The notes beneath the pieces were generated by a model. The model was not told the origin of the DNA and ran no database searches. It saw nothing but the letters and a program-made list of their open reading frames with translations. Below, piece after piece: positions 8,601 through 17,866 of a stretch of 64,000 bases of DNA. Source of the stretch: Miltoncostaea sp050250915 (GTDB taxonomy: Bacteria; Actinomycetota; Thermoleophilia; Miltoncostaeales; Miltoncostaeaceae); contig JBFWNT010000001.1 in NCBI GenBank assembly GCA_050250915.1, forward strand, positions 62,001 to 126,000. The letters run 5' to 3'. The first letter of the stretch is position 1. Each line of letters starts with the position of its first letter. A program made the position numbers and the translations under genes.

Positions 8601-10854
8601 CCACGGCCGCGTCGGGCGTGGAGACCTCGAAGAAGCTCCGCCAGCCCGGCAGCGACAGCACCACGAAGTAGAGCGCCAGGAGGGCGAGGCAGAGGCCCCC
8701 GACGGTGTAGTCGCGGACCCGGCTCGAGCTCTCGAGCACCACGATCAGGTAGAGCCCCACGACCACCAGGACCGTGGTGGCCACCGTGCGCGCGCGCAGC
8801 TCGCTCATGTCGAGCAGGTTGAGCGCCAGCAGGAAGCTCGCCACCACCCCCAGGCCGGTCGCGGTGCCGGCGGGGATGGAGAAGCTGGCCAGCTCCCGCA
8901 GGAACCGGGTGGGCCGCCACGGCCCGGCGCTCGGCGCGAGGGCCAGGAAGAACGCGGGGATGCCGATGGTCACGGCCGAGGCCAGCGTCAGGTGGCGCGG
9001 CAGGAACGGGTAGCTCTCGGCGGAGAGGCCCACGGTCAGCACCAGGAACGCCGCGAGCGCCGACTTCGCGACGAACAGCTTCGCGACCCGCTGGAGGTTG
9101 CGGAGCACCTTCCGCCCCTCGCGGATCATCGGCGGCACCGACGCGAAGCCGCCCTTCACCAGGATCAGGTCGGCGATCCCCTTCGCCATCTGCGAGCCGC
9201 TGCCCTGGGCGATCCCGATCCGGGCGGCCTTCAGGGCGGGGACGTCGTTGACCCCGTCGCCCACCATCGCCACGTGGGCGCCTCCGGCGGTGAGCGCCTC
9301 GACGTAGCGGCGCTTGCCGTCCGGCGAGATGCGCCCCACGACGGTGGTGCGGTTCACCAGGTCGCGCAGCGCGTCGTCGGACGCGGGCAGGTCCCGGCCG
9401 TCGACCGGCTCGCCGCGCACCTCGATGCCGGCGTCGCGGGCGATGGCGGCGACGGTGGCGGGGGCGTCGCCGGAGATCACGCGGATGTCGATGCCCTCCT
9501 CCTGGAGGAAGGCGATCGTCTCGCGGCAGTCCTGGCGGAGCTCCTCGGCCAGCACCACGATCCCCACCGGCGCCAGGCCGCGCGGCGGCGGGGCGTCGGC
9601 GTCGGCGAGCTCCAGGGGCGCGTCGCCCGTGGCGAACGCCAGCACGCGCCGGCCGGCCTCGGTCTCCTCCCGGGCCCGCTCGCCCAGGGGCCCGTCCAGC
9701 GCGAAGTGCTCGGGGGCCCCCATCACGTACGTGCGCCCGCCGATGCGGATCCCGCTCCAACGGCGGCGCGACGCGAACGGGACGCTGGTCTCCACGGGCT
9801 CGGGCTCGCCGTGCACGTGCGCCTTCACCGCGTCCAGGGTGGTGGTGCTGCCCGGCGAGCTGGCGGCGAAGCGCCCGATCATCACCGACAGCTCACCCTC
9901 GTCGACGCCCGCCGCCGGCACCAGCGCCACCACGCGCAGGGCCTCCTCGGTGAGCGTCCCCGTCTTGTCGAGGCAGATCACGTCGGTGGAGGCGAGTGAC
10001 TCGACGGCGTTGAGCTGCTGGCTCAGGGCGCCGCGGCGGGCCATCCGCATCGTCGCCACGGCGAACGTCACGCCCACCAGCAGCACCAGGCCCTCCGGGA
10101 CGATGGTGATGACGCCGGCCACGGCGGTGGACACGGACTCGCGGAGCGGCACGTCCTGCTCGATGAGCGACCAGCCCAGCAGCACGCCGAAGGGGACCAT
10201 CGCGATGCCCAGGATCAGCACCAGGCGGTCCAGGGCCAGCTCGAGCGGCGAGCGCGGGTGGCGGAACTCCCGGGCCTCGCCAACCAGGCGCTCGGCGTAG
10301 GTGTCCGGCCCGACGGCCTCGGCGACGTAGGCGCCGGTCCCCTCCACGGCGTACGACCCGGCGCGCATGGGGTCGCCCGGGCCGCGGGCCACCGGCTCCG
10401 ACTCGCCGGTCAGGATCGACTCGTCCACCCCCAGGCCCTCGGCGCGCGCCAGCCGGCCGTCGGCCACCACCTGGTCGCCGGCGTCCACCAGCACCAGGTC
10501 GCCGGGCACGACGTCGGCGATCGCCACCTGCACGGCGCGGCCGTCGCGGACCACGGTGGCGCGCGGCGCCACCAGCGCGGCCAGCCGGTCGAGGCTCGCC
10601 TTGGCGCGCGCCTCCTGGATGATCCCGATCCCGGCGTTCAGCACCAGGATCGCCAGGAACAGGGCGTCGCGCCAGTCGCCGAAGATCAGCGTGACGATGC
10701 CGAAGAACAGCAGCGTCACGTTGAAGACCGTGAGCAGGTTGGCGCGGAGGATGCTCGACCACGAGCGGCTCGTGGTGGGCGGCTCCACCTCGCCCCGCGC
10801 GGCCAGGCGGCGCCGCGCCTCCGCCTGTGTGAGGCCCTCCGCCGGGGGTGGCAT
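8494..10854 (-). CDS. cation-transporting P-type ATPase
   Basis: This is a 786-residue HAD-type ATPase. It shows the A-domain loop TGES, the phosphorylated DKTGTLT (about 294), and MVGDGVNDVPAL (about 531). Helix M4 has the motif VPEGL rather than the CPC of heavy-metal pumps, placing it with CtpE-like or Ca/Mg-type pumps. The ion is not readable from sequence. It lacks N-terminal metal-binding domains. ATG at 10854 lies inside a longer open frame; a CTG at 10877 overlapping the ald stop is an alternative start. The 3' end overlaps the convergent VKOR gene by 107 bp. Confidence 0.9.
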   Translation of the reverse strand: MPPPAEGLTQAEARRRLAARGEVEPPTTSRSWSSILRANLLTVFNVTLLFFGIVTLIFGDWRDALFLAILVLNAGIGIIQEARAKASLDRLAALVAPRATVVRDGRAVQVAIADVVPGDLVLVDAGDQVVADGRLARAEGLGVDESILTGESEPVARGPGDPMRAGSYAVEGTGAYVAEAVGPDTYAERLVGEAREFRHPRSPLELALDRLVLILGIAMVPFGVLLGWSLIEQDVPLRESVSTAVAGVITIVPEGLVLLVGVTFAVATMRMARRGALSQQLNAVESLASTDVICLDKTGTLTEEALRVVALVPAAGVDEGELSVMIGRFAASSPGSTTTLDAVKAHVHGEPEPVETSVPFASRRRWSGIRIGGRTYVMGAPEHFALDGPLGERAREETEAGRRVLAFATGDAPLELADADAPPPRGLAPVGIVVLAEELRQDCRETIAFLQEEGIDIRVISGDAPATVAAIARDAGIEVRGEPVDGRDLPASDDALRDLVNRTTVVGRISPDGKRRYVEALTAGGAHVAMVGDGVNDVPALKAARIGIAQGSGSQMAKGIADLILVKGGFASVPPMIREGRKVLRNLQRVAKLFVAKSALAAFLVLTVGLSAESYPFLPRHLTLASAVTIGIPAFFLALAPSAGPWRPTRFLRELASFSIPAGTATGLGVVASFLLALNLLDMSELRARTVATTVLVVVGLYLIVVLESSSRVRDYTVGGLCLALLALYFVVLSLPGWRSFFEVSTPDAAVVMCSILGSALAIGGLALTDERFLPGWMKGMLPGES

Positions 10855-10874
10855 GCGCTGGGTGGTGGCGGTCG

Positions 10875-11954
10875 TCAGGTGCGCAGCGCCTCGGCGACCG
10901 TCGGGTTGACCACGCGCCCGGCGCGCACGTTGACGCCCGGCTCCAGGCCCGGGTGGGCGTCGATGGCGCCGTTGAGGCCCATGTCGGCGAGCCACGTCAC
11001 GTGCGGGAGGGTGGCGTTGCAGAGCGCGCGGGTGGAGGTCACGGGGACGGCCCCGGGCATGTTCGCGACGCAGTAGTGGATGACGCCGTCCACCAGGTAG
11101 ACGGGGTCGGAGTGGGTGGTGGGCCGGGTGGTCTCGAAGCAGCCGCCCTGGTCGACCGCGACGTCCACGACCACCGACCCGGGCCGCATCAGGTCGAGCG
11201 CGGCGCGGCTCACCAGGCGCGGCGCGCGGGCGCCGGGCAGCAGCACGGCGCCGACCACCAGGTCGGCCGACGGCAGCAGCTCCTCGATGGCGAGCTGGGT
11301 GGAGTGCAGCAGCTCGACGCGGCCGCCGAGCACGAGCTCCAGCTCGCGCAGCCGGTCGAGGTCGGTGTCGAGCACCGACACGTGGGCCTGCATGCCGATC
11401 GCGACCATCGCGGCGTTGACGCCGACGATCCCGGCGCCGATCACGATCACGTGGCCGGGCGCCACGCCCGCGACCCCGCCCAGCAGCACGCCGCGGCCGC
11501 CGCCGGCCTTCTCCAGGTAGCGGGCGCCGGCCTGCACCGACAGCCGCCCCGCGATCTCGCTCATCGGCGCCAGCAGCGGCAGCCGCCCGCCGCCGTCCTC
11601 CACGGTCTCGTACGCGATCCCGGTGCCGCCCGCCGCCACCAGCGCCTGGGCGACGCCCGGGTTGGCGGCGAGGTGGAGGTAGGTGAAGAGCACCTGGTCC
11701 TCGCGCAGGAAGTCGAACTCCCCCGGCTGGGGTTCCTTGACCTTCAGCACCAGGTCGGCGCCCCACGCGTCCGCCACGTCGCCGATGCGTGCGCCGACGC
11801 GGGCGAAGTCCTCGTCGCTGATGCCCGACCCGGCGCCGGCGTCGCGCTCCACCACCACGTCGTGACCCCGGCGGGCGAGCTCCAGCGCGCCCGCGGGGGT
11901 CAGCGCGACGCGGTACTCGTCCGACTTGACCTCGGCCGGCACGCCGACCCTCAT
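10875..11954 (-). CDS. ald: alanine dehydrogenase
   Basis: The 359-residue product is full length for the enzyme that interconverts L-alanine and pyruvate plus ammonia with NAD. The N-terminus MRVGVPAEVKSDEYRVALTP is characteristic, with KEPQPGE and the substrate-binding MSEIAGR. The Rossmann loop is VIVIGAGIVGVNAA. An SD-like GGAGGGG precedes ATG at 11954. The P-type ATPase follows 20 bp downstream on the same strand, so they may be cotranscribed, though no functional link is obvious. Confidence 0.95.
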   Translation of the reverse strand: MRVGVPAEVKSDEYRVALTPAGALELARRGHDVVVERDAGAGSGISDEDFARVGARIGDVADAWGADLVLKVKEPQPGEFDFLREDQVLFTYLHLAANPGVAQALVAAGGTGIAYETVEDGGGRLPLLAPMSEIAGRLSVQAGARYLEKAGGGRGVLLGGVAGVAPGHVIVIGAGIVGVNAAMVAIGMQAHVSVLDTDLDRLRELELVLGGRVELLHSTQLAIEELLPSADLVVGAVLLPGARAPRLVSRAALDLMRPGSVVVDVAVDQGGCFETTRPTTHSDPVYLVDGVIHYCVANMPGAVPVTSTRALCNATLPHVTWLADMGLNGAIDAHPGLEPGVNVRAGRVVNPTVAEALRT

Positions 11955-11985
11955 GACCCCTCCGGCGTCGTGGGACGCACCAACC

Positions 11986-13179
11986 CTAACGACCCCCGGC
12001 GCCGCCCCGGGGACGGCCCAGGGTGGGGCGTGCCAGCGCGACCGCGCACGCCGCGGCGGCGACGATCGCCAGCACCGCGACGCCCAGCAGGATCCCCTGG
12101 CGGCGGTCGTCGGCGCGGAGCGCGAACGGGCTGGCGGCCAGGGCCCGGCTGCGCGCGAGCTCGCGGGACGCGAGGGCGTGCTGCGGGTAGGCGCGCAGCG
12201 TCGTGACGAAGCTCCGCTCGGCCGCGCCCAGGTCGAGGCGCCACAGGGCGGTCATCGCGGTGTGGAACGACTCGGCCGTGGCGCCCGACTGCGACTCCAG
12301 GCCCTGCTGCTGCAGCAGGTCGCGGACCTCGGTGGCCGTCTCGGCGATGCCGCCGCCCGTGTCGCTCCGCTGGATGACGATCCCGCGGACGGCGCCGTCC
12401 TCGTCGACCACCGGGCCGCCCGAGTCGCCGCTCTGCACGCCGGCGGACACGACGAAGCCGGGCCGCGCCCGCGGCGTCGTGTCCTCCAGGGTCCCGGAGG
12501 TGCGGATCACGCCCCGGCGGACGGTCGCCTGCCCCTCCGGGCCGTCGGGGGTCAGCAGGTGGTCGCCGCCGCTGAAGCCGATCGTCGCGATCGGGGTGCC
12601 GGTGCTCCGGGCGTCGTCGAGCGCCACGGCCGGCGCGCGCTGCACCGGGATCCGCACCAACGCCAGGTCGGCCGTGTTGCTGCGGCGGGTGTCCATCCCG
12701 CGGTACGCACGCTGCTCCACCATCGTGCCGTCGACCGACGCCGGAGTGACCACCGTCTCGGTCACCGTGCCGGGCAGGGCCACCGCGCCGTGCTGCGCCA
12801 CCCACTCCCGCGCCGCCTGCTCGTCGGAGTGTCCGCGGTTGCCGCGGAAGGCCTCCCGGGTCTGGTAGGCGAGCCGGGCGACGGTCGCCCGGTCCGGTGC
12901 GGCCACGTGGGCGGCGGTCACGAGCCAGCCGTCGGGGGTCACGGCCACGGCGGTTCCCACCTCGGAGATCTCGCGCCCGCCGGGCGGCATCGTCAGCACC
13001 TGGCCGTCGGCGAGGCGGATCCGGTCCACCCGGATCGTCGCCTTCACGCGGTAGACGCTCGGCAGCGCCAGCAGCACGCCCCGCTCGACCGGGTCGGCCG
13101 AGAGGTCGTCCGGCACGGCGGCGGCCGCCCCGCCCGCCGTCGCGACCAGGATCAGGAGGGCGAGGGCGATGGCGCGCAC
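11986..13179 (-). CDS. exported S1-like serine protease with C-terminal membrane anchor
   Basis: The product has about 397 residues. A signal peptide (VRAIALALLILVATAGGAAA) leads into a trypsin-like domain with His in VTAAHVA, Asp in TADLALVRI and the nucleophile in SGDSGGPVV. A helical region with FHTAMTALWRLDLGAAERSF resembles a TPR-like repeat. One transmembrane helix sits near the C-terminus, followed by a short basic tail. A GTG six bases upstream (13185) is also possible, but TACCCT at 13187-13192 ends exactly 7 nt before 13179, favouring this start. Substrate unknown. Confidence 0.88.
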   Translation of the reverse strand: MRAIALALLILVATAGGAAAAVPDDLSADPVERGVLLALPSVYRVKATIRVDRIRLADGQVLTMPPGGREISEVGTAVAVTPDGWLVTAAHVAAPDRATVARLAYQTREAFRGNRGHSDEQAAREWVAQHGAVALPGTVTETVVTPASVDGTMVEQRAYRGMDTRRSNTADLALVRIPVQRAPAVALDDARSTGTPIATIGFSGGDHLLTPDGPEGQATVRRGVIRTSGTLEDTTPRARPGFVVSAGVQSGDSGGPVVDEDGAVRGIVIQRSDTGGGIAETATEVRDLLQQQGLESQSGATAESFHTAMTALWRLDLGAAERSFVTTLRAYPQHALASRELARSRALAASPFALRADDRRQGILLGVAVLAIVAAAACAVALARPTLGRPRGGAGGR

Positions 13180-13186
13180 ACGCACA

Positions 13187-13192
13187 AGGGTA
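13187..13192 (-). promoter_or_regulatory. -10-like hexamer of the serine protease gene
   Basis: TACCCT on the minus strand ends 7 nt before the GTG at 13179, predicting a leaderless message. No clear -35 was identified. Confidence 0.45.
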
Positions 13193-13244
13193 GGCCGTCG
13201 CGGCCGCACCGCGAGCCCTGCCGTCCCCGTCGGCGGTGGGCCGC

Positions 13245-13275
13245 TTGACCTCAACGGCGCTTCACCCCCTAGCGT
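13245..13275 (+). promoter_or_regulatory. promoter of the DUF5519-like gene
   Basis: TTGACC (13245-13250) and TAGCGT (13270-13275) are separated by 19 nt, a little long but recognisable. The gene has a normal leader with GAGAGGAG before its ATG. Confidence 0.5.
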
Positions 13276-13303
13276 CGTGTGCGAACCGCTGAGAGGAGCC
13301 GCC

Positions 13304-13633
13304 ATGACGACGTCCGAACCCATCACCGCGAGCGCGCGCATCACCGCCGAGGTCACCTCCTGGCCGGGGGTCACCGCCGGCCCCGGCCCGCGCGGCGAGC
13401 TCGGCTTCCGCGCGGGCCGCCGCGAGATCGGCCACCTCCACGGCGACCGCGTCGCCCACTTCGGGTTCCCGCGCGCCGTGTGGCGGGAGCTGATGGACGC
13501 CGGCCGCATCGTCCGCCACCCCATCGACCACGACGGCTGGGGCGCCCGCCCCATCCACGGCCCCGAGGACGAGGCCGAGGTGATCGCGCTGATGCGGCTC
13601 AACTACGACCGGGCGGTCGCCGCGGGGCGGTGA
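13304..13633 (+). CDS. DUF5519 (luciferase-domain) family protein
   Basis: The product has 109 residues. REIGHLHGDRVAHFGFPR, followed by a histidine-rich RHPIDHDGW and a closing LMRLNYDRA, matches the small domain annotated as DUF5519 or 'luciferase family', whose biochemical role is unknown. There is no signal peptide or membrane segment. ATG at 13304 has a good SD (GAGAGGAG) six bases upstream. It stands alone between a divergent protease gene and an LCP gene with its own SD. Confidence 0.8.
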   Translation: MTTSEPITASARITAEVTSWPGVTAGPGPRGELGFRAGRREIGHLHGDRVAHFGFPRAVWRELMDAGRIVRHPIDHDGWGARPIHGPEDEAEVIALMRLNYDRAVAAGR

Positions 13634-13687
13634 CGGACTGGACGTCCGGGCGATGCGCCGCCCGGCCGCCTGCGGGAGGATCGGCGC

Positions 13688-15247
13688 ATGTCGAGCGACG
13701 CCACCGGCGCATCCGGCGCCCGGCGGGCGGCCCGACGGCTCGCCCTGGCGGCGCTGGCGCTCGGCGCGCTCGCGGCGCTGCGGCCCCGCGGGGAGACGGC
13801 TGCGGCGCCTGTCCCGCCGCCGCCCGCGCCGCCCCCGGCGGACGCCGCGCCCGCGCCCGTCGCGGCGGCGCCGGTCCGGCGGGGCCCGCGAGGCCTCAGC
13901 TGCGCGCTGCTCTCCGCGGTCCTCCCGGGGGCGGGCCAGGTGCACGGCGGCCGCCGCCGGCGGGGCATCGCGATGATGGCCGTGGTCGCGGCGCTGGTGG
14001 CCGCCGGCGCGGTCATCGCGTCCCGGGGGACGCTGTACCTCCTGGACCAGGCCGTCCGGCCGGAGGTGCTCATCGGGGCGCTCGCCGCGAACGGGGCGAT
14101 CCTCCTGTTCCGGGCGGGGGCGGCTGCGGACGCCTGGCGCCTCGGCCGGCGGCCGTCGCCCACCGCCGCGCGGGCGGCCCTGCTGGCGGCCCTGCTGGTG
14201 CTGGTCGCGGCGCCCCACGTCCTCGTCGGCTGGTACCAGTGGACGGCCTACGACACGATCACCACCGTCTTCGACGACGACGAGGCGGCCGCGGCGGTGG
14301 TACCCGGCCTGCCCTTCCAGGGCGGGGAGGCGCGTGCGCCCCGCCCCGCCCCGCCGGCACCGGCGTGGCCGGACCGCCGCCGGCTGACGGTGCTGCTGCT
14401 CGGCGGCGACGCGGGACCCGGCCGCTCCGGCCTGCGGACCGACACGATGGTGGTGGCCACGATCGACACCGAGACGGGGCGGACCGCCATGCTCTCGCTG
14501 CCGCGGAACCTGGCCGACGTGCCGCTGCCGCCGGCGGCGGCCGGCCTGGTGCCGGGCGGCCGCTTCCCGGACATCCTCAACGCCCTCTACGGATGGGCCC
14601 ACGCGCACCCCGGGGCGTTCCCGGGCAAGGACCCCGGCGCGACGGCGCTGAAGCAGGTGGCGGCGAACATGACGGGCCTGCGGATCGACTACTACGCGCT
14701 CGTCGACTTCCGCGGCTTCGTGGAGGTGGTCGACGCGCTCGGCGGCGTGACCATCGACGTCCCGCGCCCGGTGCTCGACCGGGTCTCCCCGCCCGACGAC
14801 GGCGACTGGATCCGCATCGACCTGCCCGCGGGCCGCCGGCACCTGACCGCGCGCGAGGCGTTCGCCTACGTCCGGGCGCGCAGCCAGAGCTCGGACGACG
14901 AGCGCATCCGCCGCCAGCGGTGCGTGCTGGGCGCTCTCGCCGGCCAGGCGCAGCCGGTGCGGCTGCTGCGCGCGCTGCCGTCGCTGGCCCGCACGATGCG
15001 CGAGTACGTCTCGACCGACATCCCGCGGAGGGCCCTGCCCGACCTGATCCGGCTCATGTCCCACGTCGACGCCGGCCACATCGTGTCGGTGGGGTTCACC
15101 CCGCCGACGTACACGTCCGGTTGGGTGGGGCCGGGCTACCCGGTGCCGGACATCGAGGCGATCCGGGCCGCGTCGCACCGCGCCGCCACCGCGACCGCGC
15201 CCACCCGCGCGGCGCGCGACCTGAGCGGCGAGGTCTGCTCGGCGTGA
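13688..15247 (+). CDS. LytR-CpsA-Psr (LCP) family cell-wall glycopolymer ligase
   Basis: The product has 519 residues. An unusual N-terminal half has about four hydrophobic helices and a Pro/Ala-rich linker. The LCP domain starts near residue 230: LTVLLLGGDAG, then RTDTMVVATID, then LSLPRNL with the catalytic-type Arg, and later FRGFVEVVDALGGV and EAFAYVRAR. LCP enzymes move polyprenyl-linked glycopolymers onto peptidoglycan. Most LCP proteins have one N-terminal helix, so the multi-pass N-terminus is distinctive. An SD (GGGAGGATC) precedes ATG at 13688. Confidence 0.9.
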   Translation: MSSDATGASGARRAARRLALAALALGALAALRPRGETAAAPVPPPPAPPPADAAPAPVAAAPVRRGPRGLSCALLSAVLPGAGQVHGGRRRRGIAMMAVVAALVAAGAVIASRGTLYLLDQAVRPEVLIGALAANGAILLFRAGAAADAWRLGRRPSPTAARAALLAALLVLVAAPHVLVGWYQWTAYDTITTVFDDDEAAAAVVPGLPFQGGEARAPRPAPPAPAWPDRRRLTVLLLGGDAGPGRSGLRTDTMVVATIDTETGRTAMLSLPRNLADVPLPPAAAGLVPGGRFPDILNALYGWAHAHPGAFPGKDPGATALKQVAANMTGLRIDYYALVDFRGFVEVVDALGGVTIDVPRPVLDRVSPPDDGDWIRIDLPAGRRHLTAREAFAYVRARSQSSDDERIRRQRCVLGALAGQAQPVRLLRALPSLARTMREYVSTDIPRRALPDLIRLMSHVDAGHIVSVGFTPPTYTSGWVGPGYPVPDIEAIRAASHRAATATAPTRAARDLSGEVCSA

Positions 15248-15288
15248 CCACCGGCGGGCCCGGTCGTCCCCTCGCGCCGTCCCCGTCG

Positions 15289-15693
15289 CTAGCCGCCGGC
15301 CTCCACGATCTCCTTGATCCGGCGCAGGGCGTCCTCCTGGGTGGGCACGAGGCGCGCCTCCAGGTCGACCGACGGATCCTTCGGCTCGGCCTCGACCGTC
15401 CACACCACGCGGCTGCCGCCCTCGCGCTCCTGCACCTCGAAGCTCGCGTGGTACGACGTGACGGGCGCACCCGCGATGACGGTGTAGGAGTAGCGGCGCG
15501 CGGCGTCGTCGCGGTCGTCGAGCGTCTCCACCAGCTCCCCGCCGTCGGCGTTGCGCAGGATCCGCTGCCCGCCGGTGACGTCGGCGGTCTCGTACTTGGG
15601 GTACCAGCGCGGCACCGAGGTCGGGTCGCCCACCAGGTCCCAGGTGGCGTCCGGGCTCGCGTCCACGTCGATCGTGCGCTGCCAGCGGGGCAT
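15289..15693 (-). CDS. SRPBCC (polyketide cyclase/START-like) protein
   Basis: The product has 134 residues. It begins MPRWQRTIDVDASPDATWDL and continues with DPTSVPRWYPKYE, the standard opening of helix-grip SRPBCC proteins that hold hydrophobic ligands. No catalytic residues are recognisable. Its ATG overlaps the purH stop (ATGA), so it is the last gene of the purM-purN-purH unit. A role in purine synthesis is not implied; translational coupling to purH is the only visible link. Confidence 0.85.
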   Translation of the reverse strand: MPRWQRTIDVDASPDATWDLVGDPTSVPRWYPKYETADVTGGQRILRNADGGELVETLDDRDDAARRYSYTVIAGAPVTSYHASFEVQEREGGSRVVWTVEAEPKDPSVDLEARLVPTQEDALRRIKEIVEAGG

Positions 15694-17234
15694 CAGTGGC
15701 GGAAGTGGCGGCGGCCGGTGACGACCATGCTCACGCCGGCGGCGTCGCACGCGGCGAACACCTCGTCGTCGCGGATCGACCCGCCCGGCTGGATCACGGC
15801 CTTCACGCCCGCCGCGATGGCCGCCTCGGGCCCGTCGGCGAACGGGAAGAACGCGTCGCTGGCCAGCACGGCGCCGTCCACGGGCACCTGGGCCTTCTCG
15901 AGCGACAGCCGCACCGAGTCGACCCGGCTCATCTGGCCGGCGCCGACCCCGACGGTCACGAGGTCGCGGGCGAGCACGATCGCGTTGCTCTTCACGTGCT
16001 TCGCGACCCGCCAGGCGAACAGCAGGTCGCCCCACTCGGCCTCGGTGGGGACGCGCGCCGTCACCACGGTCATCTGCTCCCGGACCTCGGTCTCGTCGTC
16101 GCGGTCCTGGATCAGCATGCCGCCGGTCACCCGGCGCAGGTCGCGCTCGCCGGGGTTGGCGCGCCGCCGCTCCGTGGTGAGCATGATCCGGGTGTTCGGC
16201 TTCACGGTCAGCGCCGCCAGCGCCGCCTCGTCGTAGCCGGGGGCCAGGAGCACCTCCACGAAGGTGCCGGCCAGCAGCTCGCCCAGGGCGCCGTCCACCG
16301 GCCGGTTGACCACGATCACGCCGCCGTAGGCCGACACCGGGTCGCAGTCGCGGGCGCTGACGTAGGCGGTGGCGACGTCCCCCGCCACGGCGACGCCGCA
16401 CGGGTTGTTGTGCTTCACGATCACGCACGCCGGCAGCTCGAACTCGGCCAGGAGCCCCTTCGCGGCGTCCAGGTCGAGCAGGTTGTTGAACGACAGCGCC
16501 TTGCCGTGGAGCTGCTCGGTCAGGCCCAGCAGGTGGGTGCGGGCGCCGCGCTCGGTGTAGTAGGCGCCGCGCTGGTGCGGGTTCTCGCCGTAGCTCACCT
16601 CGAGGTGCTTGTCGAAGCCCATGAGGATCGCTTCGGGGAAGTCGTCCTCCCGGGAGGCGAAGTAGTCGGCGATCGCCGCGTCGTATCGGGCGGTGCGCTG
16701 GTAGGCGGCGCCGGCGAGGCGGCGGAGCAGGTCGGGCGACAGCTCGCCGCCGCCGCTGCCCATCTCCTGGAGGATCGCGTCGTACTGGTCGGGCGAGGTC
16801 ACCACGGCCACGCGGGTGTGGTTCTTCGCCGCCGCGCGGATCATGGCGGGGCCGCCGATGTCGATCTGCTCGACGATCTCCTCGTCGGTGGCGCCGCGCC
16901 GGGCCACCGTCTCCTCGAAGGGGTAGAGGCTCACGACGACGAGGTCGATCGGCTCGATGCCGTTCTCCGCCATCTGCCGGACGTCCGACTCGACGTCGGT
17001 GCGGCCGAGGATGCCGCCGTGGACCTTCGGGTGGAGCGTCTTGACGCGCCCGCCGAGGATCTCCGGATGCCCGGTGACCTCGTCCACCGGGACCACGTCG
17101 ATCCCCCATCCGCGCAGGGCCTCGGCGGTTCCGCCGGTGGAGATGATGGTGACGTCGTGCGCCACGAGCCGCCGGGCGAAGTCCTGGAGGCCGGTCTTGT
17201 CCGAGACCGACACGAGCGCGCGCCTGACCCTCAC
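15693..17234 (-). CDS. purH: bifunctional AICAR transformylase/IMP cyclohydrolase
   Basis: The 513-residue product carries out the last two steps to IMP. The N-terminal cyclohydrolase half opens RRALVSVSDKTGLQDFARRL with STGGTAE and GRVKTLHPKVHGG. The transformylase half carries KHNNPCGVA and SDAFFPF. GTG at 17234 overlaps the purN stop by four bases. Full length, no defects seen. Confidence 0.97.
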   Translation of the reverse strand: MRVRRALVSVSDKTGLQDFARRLVAHDVTIISTGGTAEALRGWGIDVVPVDEVTGHPEILGGRVKTLHPKVHGGILGRTDVESDVRQMAENGIEPIDLVVVSLYPFEETVARRGATDEEIVEQIDIGGPAMIRAAAKNHTRVAVVTSPDQYDAILQEMGSGGGELSPDLLRRLAGAAYQRTARYDAAIADYFASREDDFPEAILMGFDKHLEVSYGENPHQRGAYYTERGARTHLLGLTEQLHGKALSFNNLLDLDAAKGLLAEFELPACVIVKHNNPCGVAVAGDVATAYVSARDCDPVSAYGGVIVVNRPVDGALGELLAGTFVEVLLAPGYDEAALAALTVKPNTRIMLTTERRRANPGERDLRRVTGGMLIQDRDDETEVREQMTVVTARVPTEAEWGDLLFAWRVAKHVKSNAIVLARDLVTVGVGAGQMSRVDSVRLSLEKAQVPVDGAVLASDAFFPFADGPEAAIAAGVKAVIQPGGSIRDDEVFAACDAAGVSMVVTGRRHFRH

Positions 17235-17866
17235 TGCACCTCCACATCCCCGGGGACGATCCGGACACGGCGACGGTCCACGGGGTCGCGGACCACCCGA
17301 CCAGCGGCGAACAACCGGACCGCCTCGGGCACGAGACGGTGCTCGGCCTCACGGATCCGCGCGGTGAGCGCATCCGCGTCGTCACCGTACATCACGGCGA
17401 CGGGCTCCTGCAGGATCGGCGGACCGCCGTCCACGACCTCCTCGGCGAAGTGCACGGTGACCCCCGTGACCTGCACCCCCCAGGCCAGTGCCTGCTCGAT
17501 CGCGTGCAGGCCGGGGAACGACGGCAGCAGCGACGGGTGGAGGTTGATCACCCGGTCGGGGAAGCGGTCCAGGAAGACCCCGGTGAGGATGCTCATCCAG
17601 CCCGCCAGCACCACCAGGTCGGGGCGCTCCGCGTCGACGACGTCGGCCAGCTCGGCGTCGCGCGCGTCACGCTCGCGGCCGGCCAGGGGCACCACGGCGG
17701 TGGGGATGCCGGCGCGCCGGGCGCGCTCCAGGGCCGGCACGCCCTCCTTGGAGCTCACGACCCGCACGATCTCGATCCCGCCCGGCTCGTGGACGTCGTC
17801 GATCAGGCTCTGGAGGTTGCTCCCCGAGCCCGAGACGAGCACCACGACGCGGTAGGGGTCAGCCAC
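17231..17866 (-). CDS. purN: phosphoribosylglycinamide formyltransferase
   Basis: The 211-residue folate-dependent GAR transformylase begins YRVVVLVSGSGSNLQSLID. The catalytic set is present: Asn and His in INLHPSLLPSFPG and the later Asp in EEVVDGGPPI. It converts GAR to FGAR with 10-formyl-THF. The start overlaps the end of purM by eight bases and the end overlaps purH by four, so the three genes are tightly coupled. Confidence 0.96.
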   Translation of the reverse strand: MADPYRVVVLVSGSGSNLQSLIDDVHEPGGIEIVRVVSSKEGVPALERARRAGIPTAVVPLAGRERDARDAELADVVDAERPDLVVLAGWMSILTGVFLDRFPDRVINLHPSLLPSFPGLHAIEQALAWGVQVTGVTVHFAEEVVDGGPPILQEPVAVMYGDDADALTARIREAEHRLVPEAVRLFAAGRVVRDPVDRRRVRIVPGDVEVQ

